This document shows, piece after piece, positions 1-6,625 of a DNA stretch of 7,066 nt (the first letter of the stretch is position 1; every line of letters begins with the position of its first letter). The stretch comes from Chloroflexota bacterium. GTDB lineage: Bacteria > Chloroflexota > Anaerolineae > Caldilineales > Caldilineaceae. The notes under the pieces were generated by a model, which was given only the letters and a program-made list of their open reading frames with translations, was not told the DNA's origin and did no database searches. The stretch lies in NCBI GenBank assembly GCA_003577005.1, contig QEUW01000465.1:1-7066 (forward strand), read 5' to 3'. Made by a program: the position numbers and the translations under genes.

Positions 1-3
1 TAT

Positions 4-2436
4 CTAGTTCATCTTGCGGCGGACGTTGACGATGTTGGGGAGGCGGTCGATTTTGGTGAGGATGCGCATGAGCTGGGCGACGTCGGTGATTTCCAGTTCG
101 GCGTTGATAAGGGCGAGGTTGTTTTTCTGGCCGGTGAGCGCCTCGACGTGACGCATATTGACGTGTTCGTTTGCTACCAGGCCGGCGACATCCGCCACCA
201 AACCGGCTCGATCATAGGCGCTGATCTCGATCTTGACCGGGTAGGTCGCATCCGGCTTGGTGACCCACTGGACATCCACCAGGCGGCTGCCGTGGTTTTT
301 GCTGACCGCAGTCTTGATATTGGGGCAGTCGGTGCGGTGGATCGTCACCCCGCGCCCCTTGGTGACATAGCCGACAATGGCATCGCCCGGCACGGGGTGG
401 CAGCAGCGGCCTAGTTGGGTCAACAGCCCCGGCACACCTTGTACGACCAATCCTTCGGTGGCTCTTCTGCGCTCCCCCGGTGATGTGCTGGTAAAGACCG
501 TTTGGTAGGCGGCCAGGCGCGCCTGTTCGCGGCGTTCATGGTCGAGCACCCGTTGGGCGATCTGCTGTGAGTTGACATCGCCATAACCAATGGCCGCCAG
601 CAGGTCATCGACCTTTTCGTAGTTAAAGAGCTTGGCGAGTATCTCTGGGGTGAGGGTGGCCGAGAGGCGGTCGAGTTCTTTCTCCAACATCTCGCGACCC
701 CGTTGGATATTCTCCTCGCGGCCTTGTTTGCGCAACCAGGTGCGGATCTTGCTGCGCGCCCGCTGGGTAGCTGTGTATTCGAGCGCCGGATTCAGCCAGT
801 CGCGGCTAGGGCCGCCTCGTTTGGCCGAGATGATGGTTACCTGATCGCCATTCTTGAGTTTGTAGTCGAGCGGAACGAGCCGGCCGTTGACATTGGCCCC
901 GCGACAGCGATGGCCCAGCTCGGTGTGGATCGAGTAGGCAAAGTCGATGGGTGTGGAACCGGCGGGCAATTCGACGATGTCACCCTGGGGCGTAAAGATA
1001 AAGACCCAATCCTTAAAAACATCGGTCCTCATGCTGTCGATGAACTCGTCGGGGTCGGTCACTTCCTGCCGCCACTCCATCAACTGGCGCAACCAGTTGA
1101 TCTTGTTTTGAAATTCGGCGTCGTAGCGGTTGGCCTCCTTGTATTGCCAGTGTGCAGCGATGCCGTATTCGGCGATGCGGTGCATCTCCTGGGTGCGGAT
1201 CTGCACCTCCATGGGCCGGCCATCGCGCTTGTTGAGCACGGCGGTGTGCAGGCTGCGGTACATATTGTTCTTGGGGTTGGCGATGTAGTCATCGAATTCG
1301 CCGGGAATGGGGCGCCAGAGGCTATGCACCACACCCAGCGCCGCATAGCACTGCTGCTCGGTCTCGACGATGACGCGAAAGCCGTGGATATCGTAGATCT
1401 GCTCGAAATCCACCTCTTTGCGCCGCATCTTGCGCCAGATGCTGTAGATGTGCTTGGGGCGCCCGGTCACCACCGCCGGAATGCCGGCCTCGGCCAGCGC
1501 CCGCTCCAGTTCGGCCTTGACCCGGATGATGAGTTTTTCGCGTTCGACCTGTTTCTGCTGCATGGCTTTCGCCAGGTCTTTGTAGCTGTTTGGGTCAAGC
1601 CAGCGAAAGCTCAGGTCTTCCAGCTCCGACTTGATGCGCCACATGCCCAGGCGGTTGGCGAGCGGCGCAAAGATATCGAGCGTCTCGCGAGCGATGCGCC
1701 GGCGCTTGTGCTCCTTTTGCGTGCCCAGCGTCCGCATGTTGTGCAGCCGGTCGGCTAGCTTGATAATGACTACACGGATATCCTCGACCATAGCCAGGAA
1801 CATCTTGCGCAACGACTCGGCTTTGGTGTTGGAGATCCCCTGCTGGGCGTTACTCAACTCGTTGATTCGTTTGAGCTTGGTGACGCCATCCACCAGCATA
1901 GCGACGGTGGAGCCAAATAGCTCACGGATGTAGTCGATGGGAAACTCGGTATCCTCAGCGACATCATGGAGCAGACCGGCCAATAGGGTATCGCTGTCCA
2001 TGTTGAGTTCGGCAAGGATACGAGTCACGGCGATAGGGTGGTAGATGTACGGGTCACCACTCTCGCGCACTTGCAGCCGGTGGGCATAGCTGGCAAGGAG
2101 AAAAGCGCGCGCCAATGTTTCCAGCTCTTTGGCCCCAAGCGAGCGAGAAAAGCTCTGGAGCAGGTTCTCAAACGCCTGCTGTTCTTCAGCTGCCGGTTCC
2201 CACTGGATGGGGCCGCTTTTGTCCGTCTTGGGCAACGCCGCCATCCGCTGGAAGAGGGGTGCCAGCGATTCGGCTGCCGGCGCCAGGCCCGTTTCGCCCG
2301 GAGGCCGTGTCGCCAACGGTATGCGCGTGGACGTGCGGCTATTGGTGTACTCGACGACCGGTACACCGTTCAGGATCGCAGGATCCCCATCTGTCGTAAG
2401 TGCAACCTGCTCTTGTGACTCAAGCAATTCAGCCAT
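4..2436 (-). CDS. rel: Bifunctional (p)ppGpp synthetase/hydrolase, Rel/SpoT family
   Basis: Long-form RelA/SpoT homologue, 810 residues, cytoplasmic. It makes (p)ppGpp from ATP plus GDP/GTP and hydrolyses it, setting the stringent response. Domain order seen: variable N-terminal extension (about 1-90); HD hydrolase (about 105-260) with metal and catalytic candidates H133, H157-D158, E161-D162 and D229; synthetase (about 300-435) with GRPKHIYSI at 325-333, D349, substrate-stacking Y393 and E410; TGS domain (about 470-540); helical linker; CC-containing zinc-finger-like segment (C678-C679, H700, C704); C-terminal ACT domain (about 732-810). The synthetase carries EFDD at 380-383, where classic bifunctional enzymes have RxKD. 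The extension makes it longer than many Rel proteins, but the ATG at 2436 has an excellent Shine-Dalgarno, so that start is kept. The gene has its own promoter and ends TAG three bases from the window edge. Identification is near certain; activity balance is inferred. Confidence 0.97.
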   Translation of the reverse strand: MAELLESQEQVALTTDGDPAILNGVPVVEYTNSRTSTRIPLATRPPGETGLAPAAESLAPLFQRMAALPKTDKSGPIQWEPAAEEQQAFENLLQSFSRSLGAKELETLARAFLLASYAHRLQVRESGDPYIYHPIAVTRILAELNMDSDTLLAGLLHDVAEDTEFPIDYIRELFGSTVAMLVDGVTKLKRINELSNAQQGISNTKAESLRKMFLAMVEDIRVVIIKLADRLHNMRTLGTQKEHKRRRIARETLDIFAPLANRLGMWRIKSELEDLSFRWLDPNSYKDLAKAMQQKQVEREKLIIRVKAELERALAEAGIPAVVTGRPKHIYSIWRKMRRKEVDFEQIYDIHGFRVIVETEQQCYAALGVVHSLWRPIPGEFDDYIANPKNNMYRSLHTAVLNKRDGRPMEVQIRTQEMHRIAEYGIAAHWQYKEANRYDAEFQNKINWLRQLMEWRQEVTDPDEFIDSMRTDVFKDWVFIFTPQGDIVELPAGSTPIDFAYSIHTELGHRCRGANVNGRLVPLDYKLKNGDQVTIISAKRGGPSRDWLNPALEYTATQRARSKIRTWLRKQGREENIQRGREMLEKELDRLSATLTPEILAKLFNYEKVDDLLAAIGYGDVNSQQIAQRVLDHERREQARLAAYQTVFTSTSPGERRRATEGLVVQGVPGLLTQLGRCCHPVPGDAIVGYVTKGRGVTIHRTDCPNIKTAVSKNHGSRLVDVQWVTKPDATYPVKIEISAYDRAGLVADVAGLVANEHVNMRHVEALTGQKNNLALINAELEITDVAQLMRILTKIDRLPNIVNVRRKMN

Positions 2437-2440
2437 TCGT

Positions 2441-2447
2441 TCTCCTC
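2441..2447 (-). promoter_or_regulatory. Shine-Dalgarno site of rel
   Basis: On the minus strand this reads GAGGAGA, about five bases before the ATG at 2436. It fixes the long start of rel and therefore supports the low-complexity N-terminal extension being translated. Confidence 0.8.
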
Positions 2448-2522
2448 GCCGGGCACGACCTTAGCCAGACATGAGCAGCGACCGCACACCCAACCCGGCA
2501 CGACACCCCGGTGTAAAAGAAC

Positions 2523-2551
2523 ATTATACCCGTTTTTCAAGCCATCCGCAA
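2523..2551 (-). promoter_or_regulatory. Sigma-70-type promoter for rel
   Basis: On the minus strand a perfect -10 box TATAAT (2523-2528) lies 17 bases after TTGCGG (2546-2551), which keeps the TTG of the -35 consensus. Transcription would start near 2514-2516, giving a leader of about 80 bases before the rel ATG. The expected start coincides with the small palindrome ACACC-CC-GGTGT at 2503-2514. Spacing and -10 are ideal, the -35 is weak. No experimental support is available here. Confidence 0.62.
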
Positions 2552-2601
2552 GCTCTTTTCTTGGGGCGGGTGCGTCCAGCAAAAGGGGCGAGGTTGCACG
2601 A

Positions 2602-2665
2602 CCCCCTTCCAGGAAGGGGGCAAAGATGGTTGCTCGACCAGACGGTTCCCGCCCCCTTCCTGGAA
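2602..2665. repeat. GC-rich inverted-repeat cluster
   Basis: Two copies of a short palindrome of the form CCCCCTTCC-W-GGAAGG occur at 2602-2620 and about 2652-2667. The first has perfect 9-bp arms around one A. The copies are also inverted relative to each other: the 15 bases at 2607-2621 are the reverse complement of 2651-2665, with a 29-base loop. A further near-direct repeat GGTTGC(A/T)CGACC is at 2592-2603 and 2628-2639. The cluster sits between the upstream terminator and the rel promoter, outside any gene. REP-like intergenic repeat is the simplest reading; an upstream regulatory role is possible but unproven. Confidence 0.7.
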
Positions 2666-2738
2666 GGTCGGCCGCCTGCCCCAAATTTCGGACACACCCT
2701 TTGAACGGCGAGTAGAGGGCGCAAAGAAAATCTATACG

Positions 2739-2781
2739 CTCAAGCCGGCGGACCGTCTCTTCGATGGTCCGCCGGCTTGAG
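2739..2781 (-). terminator. Intrinsic terminator after the FAD oxidoreductase gene
   Basis: A perfect 16-bp GC-rich stem (2739-2754 with 2766-2781) closes an 11-base loop, starting 32 bases after the TGA of the FAD oxidoreductase gene. Reading on along the minus strand, the stem is followed after about seven bases by ATTTTCTTT, a usable T-rich tract; the other side is not T-rich. This orientation supports termination of the transporter/oxidoreductase transcript and separates it from rel. The slightly delayed, interrupted T tract keeps the call below certainty. Confidence 0.7.
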
Positions 2782-2813
2782 TCGTTGGCGAGCTAAAGCA
2801 AAATTGTTCTTCG

Positions 2814-4415
2814 TCAGCGCGGCGTGATCCGCGCATACTCCGGCCATTCGAGCACAAAGCCCAAAGTGTCGGTGAGCAGTTGCTGAAAATCCGCTAGCTG
2901 CTCAGGCGTGTTGCGCACCTGGCGCGGGGTAAGCCCCTTTTCTAGACAGTAAGCCGCCAGCGCACCGGCCGCCTCGCCGATGTTCCACTCCACCGGGTGC
3001 AGGCGATAACAGCCGTTGGTGATGTGCGTCACGCCCAGGTTCTTGCACGCCGGCAACAGGTTCTCGACCCGCACCGGGATCAGCGCCCCCAGCGGGATCT
3101 GGAAGGGCCAACTCGCAATGTCCACATAGGTGCGCGGTGCGGTGCTTGGGTGCAGATCGATGCGGTAGCTGCCCACGCCCACGCTGTCGGCAAACTGCTC
3201 GGCGCCGGCCAAGTTCCCCCGCTGTTCCACCCCCACGTGCTGTTCTAGAACCGTACATTCAGCCCGCATCCGCCGCGCCTCGCGGATGTAGACATACTTG
3301 GCCAGGCCGTGGCTCGTGCCAACGATGTCGTGACGCAGGCGCAGGCCGGGATAGCCGTGACCGCTGCCATCGTGGCGGGGGGCTTCAGTCTGCATCCAGT
3401 AAAGCAACGAGAGGCTAAGCTGGGCACAGGCTTCCAGATGTCTGGCCTTCTCTTCCGCCGACACCCCCAGCAGCGGACCCAGCCAGTAGTCGATCTGCGG
3501 CCAGTTGACCAGGGTGATGTCGCTGGGGTAGAGGCCGTCGGGATAATGCCCTTTGTAAAAAATGCGCCGGTAGTGCCAGAAATCGCCCACGCGTCGCCCG
3601 TTCATCGGCCCGTGAAAGATCCCGCGCCGCCGCGTCTCCAGCGTGATCGGGTCGACATCCTCCCACCCCAACTGCTTGCCCGGCCAGAAATCGGCCTGGT
3701 AGTCGCGCCAGAAATCATACTGGGCCGGCTTCTCGATGGTGTGGTCTTCGCCCGGCAGGTGGTCGATGGCAAAGCACCAGGTGATCGCTTGTTGGTCCAG
3801 CGGCTGCGGGTTGCCTGCCACGGCGTGCAATTCGCCCGTCTGTTCCTGGCTCTCAGCGCCGATGACATGCTCGACTTGCGCCAGTTCGAGCAGATCGCCC
3901 AGCTCCGTGGCGTCGAGGATGTAAGGAGCCTGCACCGTTATCTGCTCGCCCGTTTCCTCATCCAGCAGCGTTACTGACCGCACACGATCGCCGTCGCTCT
4001 CGGCGGCGACGGGCCGGTGGCGGAGCAGCACCTCGATCTGGCGCCGCGAGCGGTAAGGCGCCAGCATCTCTTCGAGCACAGCCAGCGCCACCCGCGGTTC
4101 ATGGCAGAGCCGGCTCACATTGCCCTGGCCGGGGTTGAGCAGCATGTCGTGGCGCGCCGCCTCGGTCAGCGGATAGTTGCGCCAATAGTACCGGCGGATG
4201 CCCTGGCGCAGGCGGCGATAGCTGGCCGTGCAACCCGTCGTCTCGATCCACGGGTGTTCGTCGGGCGGCACCGCCTGCGCCGTCAATTGCCCGCCGATCC
4301 AATCGGTCTCTTCGGTGAGGATCACCTTCCGGCCCAGCTGCGCCGCCGCCAGCGCCGCCGCCACACCACCCAGCCCGCCGCCGACGATGAGGATGTCAGT
4401 TGTTTGTTCTTGCAT
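2814..4415 (-). CDS. FAD-dependent oxidoreductase (FAD_oxidored-like family)
   Basis: 533-residue predicted cytoplasmic flavoprotein with no signal peptide. The N-terminus is a Rossmann dinucleotide-binding unit: [11 protein letters not shown] (7-17), the beta strand KVILTEE (30-36) whose acidic end would bind the FAD ribose, then WIGGQLTAQ (39-47). A second nucleotide-proximal motif, [14 protein letters not shown], is at 166-179. The C-terminal block [33 protein letters not shown] (452-484) is typical of this family's FAD-closing region. The start is bounded by an in-frame TAA three codons upstream of the ATG at 4415; no good Shine-Dalgarno is seen, suggesting weak or coupled initiation. It follows the MalG-type permease by 90 bases and precedes a terminator, so it probably acts on the imported compound or its product, for example oxidising a sugar-type substrate. 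The substrate and reaction are not readable from sequence. Confidence 0.92.
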   Translation of the reverse strand: MQEQTTDILIVGGGLGGVAAALAAAQLGRKVILTEETDWIGGQLTAQAVPPDEHPWIETTGCTASYRRLRQGIRRYYWRNYPLTEAARHDMLLNPGQGNVSRLCHEPRVALAVLEEMLAPYRSRRQIEVLLRHRPVAAESDGDRVRSVTLLDEETGEQITVQAPYILDATELGDLLELAQVEHVIGAESQEQTGELHAVAGNPQPLDQQAITWCFAIDHLPGEDHTIEKPAQYDFWRDYQADFWPGKQLGWEDVDPITLETRRRGIFHGPMNGRRVGDFWHYRRIFYKGHYPDGLYPSDITLVNWPQIDYWLGPLLGVSAEEKARHLEACAQLSLSLLYWMQTEAPRHDGSGHGYPGLRLRHDIVGTSHGLAKYVYIREARRMRAECTVLEQHVGVEQRGNLAGAEQFADSVGVGSYRIDLHPSTAPRTYVDIASWPFQIPLGALIPVRVENLLPACKNLGVTHITNGCYRLHPVEWNIGEAAGALAAYCLEKGLTPRQVRNTPEQLADFQQLLTDTLGFVLEWPEYARITPR

Positions 4416-4505
4416 AGTTTTTTAAATCCGTTCCCTGTCTTGGAATTGCAACAACGACTGACTGAGCAGAATCCGCTCAATCGGCTCCTTGAATCCGTTG
4501 ACAGC

Positions 4506-5360
4506 TCACCCCTTCAACCCCGTCAACGTTACACCCTGGATAAAATAGCGTTGCCCCAGGGCAAACAGCACCAGCATGGGGATGATCATCAACGTCGAAA
4601 GCGCCATCATAAAATGTGTGTCCGGCAACTGCCCTGCGCCGCCGCGCAACAAGTAGAGCCCTACGGCCAGCGGGCGCAACTCCGGTCGCCCCGCCATGTA
4701 GACCAGCGGCCCTAGAAAACTGTCCCAACTCTCGCGAAAGGCAAAGATCGTCACCGCGGCCAGCGCCGGGCGTGAGAGCGGCAACACGATCCGCCACCAG
4801 ATGCCCACCTCGCTACAGCCGTCGATGCGCGCGGCGTCGGTCAACTCGCTGGGGATACCGAGAAAGAACTGGCGGAAGAGAAAGATAAAGAACGGGTTGC
4901 GCCCCAGCAACTGCGGCACCGTCACCGGCAGAAAGGTGTTGAGCCAGCCCATCTGGCTGTAGATCATATACAGCGGGATGAGCCGCACCACGTATGGCAC
5001 CATCAACGTTCCCAACAACACGATAAAGAGCGTGTTGCGACCGGGAAACTCGGTGCGTGCAAAACCATAAGCCACAAACGAGCAGGTGAGCACCGAACCG
5101 ATCACCTCGGCGGCGACGATCACCATGGAATTGCGCAGCCAGAGCGCCACCGGTGCGGCGTGAAAGACATCGATGTAATTGCGCCACACCACCGGGTCCG
5201 GGAGCCACTCCGGCGGCCAGACGCCGATCTGCTGCATGGTCTTGAGCGACGTAGAGATCGTCCACACCAGCGGGATCAACATCACCACCGACCCGACCAG
5301 TAGCACCAGGTGGAGCAGCCCGTTTGTAAAGAAGCGTGTGCGCGGATTCGCAACGGCCAT
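4506..5360 (-). CDS. Carbohydrate ABC transporter permease, MalG/UgpE type
   Basis: 284-residue integral membrane protein, full length for the family. Six hydrophobic segments are visible at about 13-34, 77-100, 110-130, 143-165, 197-218 and 250-270. The cytoplasmic EAA loop that contacts the ATPase is at 172-198: ELTDAARIDGCSEVGIWWRI followed by VLPLSRP, with the invariant G at 181 and the LP pair at 193-194. The C-terminus ends GVTLTGLKG, characteristic of CUT1 MalG-type subunits. The ATG at 5360 has an AAGGA Shine-Dalgarno (5368-5372) seven bases upstream. It would pair with the permease at 5771-6625 in the inner membrane to form the channel. Unusually, 410 bases of repeats separate the two permease genes, which are normally adjacent. 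Substrate is probably a sugar, oligosaccharide or polyol, by family only. Confidence 0.95.
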   Translation of the reverse strand: MAVANPRTRFFTNGLLHLVLLVGSVVMLIPLVWTISTSLKTMQQIGVWPPEWLPDPVVWRNYIDVFHAAPVALWLRNSMVIVAAEVIGSVLTCSFVAYGFARTEFPGRNTLFIVLLGTLMVPYVVRLIPLYMIYSQMGWLNTFLPVTVPQLLGRNPFFIFLFRQFFLGIPSELTDAARIDGCSEVGIWWRIVLPLSRPALAAVTIFAFRESWDSFLGPLVYMAGRPELRPLAVGLYLLRGGAGQLPDTHFMMALSTLMIIPMLVLFALGQRYFIQGVTLTGLKG

Positions 5361-5387
5361 GCGTCTGTCCTTAACTGAGGATTAGGG

Positions 5388-5417
5388 ATTAGGCCCATCG
5401 TCTATGAACCGCCTAAT
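5388..5417. repeat. Short hairpin in leader of MalG-type permease
   Basis: ATTAGGC (5388-5394) and GCCTAAT (5411-5417) form a perfect 7-bp stem with a 16-base loop, 15 bases upstream of the Shine-Dalgarno of the permease gene. The left part is also a tandem GATTAGG-type repeat (5380-5393). It could shape the leader of the downstream message, or simply be another degenerate repeat. Confidence 0.55.
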
Positions 5418-5450
5418 TCCTAACCTGGACGAGCCAGAACCAAAGCAGGA

Positions 5451-5508
5451 ACACAGAGAACGCAGAGGCTTCACAGAGCACACAGAGACAACTCTGCGTT
5501 CTCTGTGT
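5451..5508. repeat. CACAGAG-type palindromic repeat
   Basis: Perfect 17-bp inverted repeat: 5451-5467 (ACACAGAGAACGCAGAG) pairs with 5492-5508, around a 24-base spacer that itself contains CACAGAG twice (5472-5478 and 5480-5486). Repeats of this CACAGAG/CTCTGTG style are familiar from intergenic regions of several bacterial phyla. Here it lies in a message linking two permease genes and could form a strong RNA hairpin. It is followed on the plus strand, not on the transcribed minus strand, by a T-rich stretch, so it is not an obvious terminator for this operon. Confidence 0.8.
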
Positions 5509-5556
5509 CCCCGCTGTTTTTGTGTTTTATCCAAACATTTCATTGGTCAGGTACTA

Positions 5557-5658
5557 GGTTCTGTTGACATTTTAGCCTACACAGCGGTGCGATGCACTTG
5601 AAAAGTGCGTTGCACCTTGCACATGCATCGCACCTTGCAGGTGCAACGCAACAGAACC
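5557..5658. repeat. MITE-like element 1, four-module A-B-A'-B' palindrome
   Basis: 102-base non-coding element with 10-bp terminal inverted repeats (GGTTCTGTTG at 5557-5566, CAACAGAACC at 5649-5658), flanked by TA on both sides (5555-5556 and 5659-5660) as expected of a TA target duplication. Inside are four 10-11-base modules: A (5586-5595), B (5607-5617), A' (5625-5635) and B' (5639-5649), where A' and B' are the reverse complements of A and B. A with B makes the core hairpin (14 bp, GAA loop); B with B' makes an alternative. It carries no ORF for a transposase. A miniature element moved in trans is inferred from the ends; no transposase is in the window. Confidence 0.65.
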
Positions 5659-5667
5659 TAATTCCTA

Positions 5668-5771
5668 GGTGTATTGACCCATCAGGTTAGATAGGGTGCT
5701 ACAGGTGCGATGCACTTGAAAAGTGCGTTGCACCTCCCATTAAGCTCTCTAACCTCATGGGTCAATACACC
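5668..5771. repeat. MITE-like element 2, nested palindrome
   Basis: 104-base element, symmetric 36-32-36 around a core hairpin. The outer arms, counted with flanking bases, are 5665-5694 and 5745-5774 and match at 28 of 30 positions; the outermost 15 bases of the element (GGTGTATTGACCCAT and its complement) are perfect. TA flanks both ends (5666-5667 and 5772-5773). The core at 5704-5735 is identical over 32 bases to 5586-5617 in element 1. Its right end overlaps the TAG stop of the MalF-type permease. The whole could extrude as a cruciform or fold as a long RNA hairpin. It encodes nothing recognisable. Confidence 0.7.
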
Positions 5772-6625
5772 TAGTTCCCATAATACACCCACCGGTTCGA
5801 TGTCCTGTACACAAACAATGTCAGCCCAAAGACGACGATAAACAACAACACCGCCAGCGCCGAAGCGTAGCCCATACGGAAGTAGCTGAAAGCATTATTG
5901 TACAGGTGTAACATATAGAGCAGCGTGGCGTTGTTGGGCCCGCCGTTGGTGAGGATGAAGGCGTTGTTGAATGCCTGGAACGCACCCACCAGGTTCATGA
6001 CCAGCGTAAAGAAGATCACCGGTGTCATCAGCGGGATGGTGATGGCAAACTGGCGGCGCCAGGCATTGGCGCCATCGACCTGGGCTGCCTCGTAGAGTTC
6101 TTGGGGAATGCCCTGCAGCCCGGCTAAAAAGATCACCGTGGTCCCGCCGATGCCCCACAGGCTCATGATGATGAGCGCCGGCATGGCCCAGTTGGGGTCG
6201 CTCAGCCAGCGGATGGCAGGCAGCCCCACCAGTTCCAGCGCATAGTTGAGGATGCCGCGCCGCGTCTCGAAGATAAAGACCCAGACGATCACCGCCGCCA
6301 CCGTGGGCACCACCGATGGAAGATAGAAGACGGTGCGGTAGAAGGTCGTGCCCCGGATCCTGGCGTTGAGCATGAGCGCCAGCACAAAGGCGACGATGAT
6401 CCCCAACGGCACGCTTACACCAATAAAATAGATGGTGTTGCTGACCGCCTTCCAGAAGAGCGGGTCGCGCGTCACGATCTCTTCGTAATTTCGCAAGCCA
6501 AGAAAGCGCGGCGCACGGCCCGTGGCGCTCCAGTCGGTGAAGCTGTGGTAGAGCGCCGACGCAATGGGGATAGCCTCAAACAGCACAAAGGCCAGCAGCC
6601 AGGGCGCCACAAAGACCAACCCCAC
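5771..6625 (-). CDS. Carbohydrate ABC transporter permease, MalF/UgpA type, N-terminus damaged
   Basis: 284 residues from a GTG at 6625. Membrane segments are visible at about 2-28, 64-88, 98-120, 147-170, 200-224 and 253-275. The ATPase-contact EAA loop is at 176-202 (ELYEAAQVDGANAWRRQF, then AITIPLMTP), and the family motif TNGGPNNAT is at 226-234; the C-terminus RRWVYY-like (SNRWVYYGN) is normal. Family members usually have ten or more charged cytoplasmic residues before the segment GLVFVAPW; here they are missing. No ATG and no Shine-Dalgarno precede the GTG, and the frame upstream runs open into the 3' part of the binding-protein gene in another frame. The gene is either truncated by a deletion or affected by a sequence error, so translation and function are uncertain. 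The stop TAG coincides with the edge of the MITE-like element 2. Confidence 0.9.
   Translation of the reverse strand: MGLVFVAPWLLAFVLFEAIPIASALYHSFTDWSATGRAPRFLGLRNYEEIVTRDPLFWKAVSNTIYFIGVSVPLGIIVAFVLALMLNARIRGTTFYRTVFYLPSVVPTVAAVIVWVFIFETRRGILNYALELVGLPAIRWLSDPNWAMPALIIMSLWGIGGTTVIFLAGLQGIPQELYEAAQVDGANAWRRQFAITIPLMTPVIFFTLVMNLVGAFQAFNNAFILTNGGPNNATLLYMLHLYNNAFSYFRMGYASALAVLLFIVVFGLTLFVYRTSNRWVYYGN

Larger units (their letters stand above)
5361..5770. other. Repeat-packed non-coding gap between permease genes
   Basis: No credible gene lies in these 410 bases. In plus-strand order they hold the MalG-type ribosome site, a 7-bp hairpin, a CACAGAG palindrome, a T-rich stretch at about 5516-5529, and two MITE-like elements almost back to back. 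Composition is more AT-rich than in the flanking genes. The individual repeats are listed separately. Confidence 0.85.

Noticed and set aside
703..1758. 351-codon open frame on the plus strand
   Set aside because: It lies wholly antisense to the conserved HD and synthetase parts of rel, has no family-like motifs, and is the usual mirror frame produced by GC-rich coding DNA.
2370..2724. Small frames in the rel upstream region (both strands)
   Set aside because: They cover the terminator-side repeats and the rel promoter and show no protein-like pattern.
3309..3977. 222-codon open frame on the plus strand
   Set aside because: Antisense shadow of the FAD oxidoreductase gene, with repetitive Arg/Val/Asp composition and no recognisable domain.
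4017..4715. 232-codon plus-strand frame crossing two genes and their spacer
   Set aside because: It overlaps the oxidoreductase start and the MalG-type permease end on the other strand; Gln/Arg-rich composition resembles a shadow frame.
5492..5529. CACAGAG hairpin plus T-rich stretch as a terminator
   Set aside because: The T-rich side lies on the plus strand, whereas all genes here run on the minus strand, and the T tract starts several bases after the stem.
5404..5601. 65-codon plus-strand frame in the inter-permease gap
   Set aside because: It is made mostly of the CACAGAG palindrome and adjacent repeat DNA, with no ribosome site or family resemblance.
5586..5735. Possible CRISPR repeats (identical 32-base units)
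   Set aside because: Only two copies, 86 bases apart, each inside its own inverted-repeat frame; spacing and structure do not fit a repeat-spacer array and no cas gene is present.
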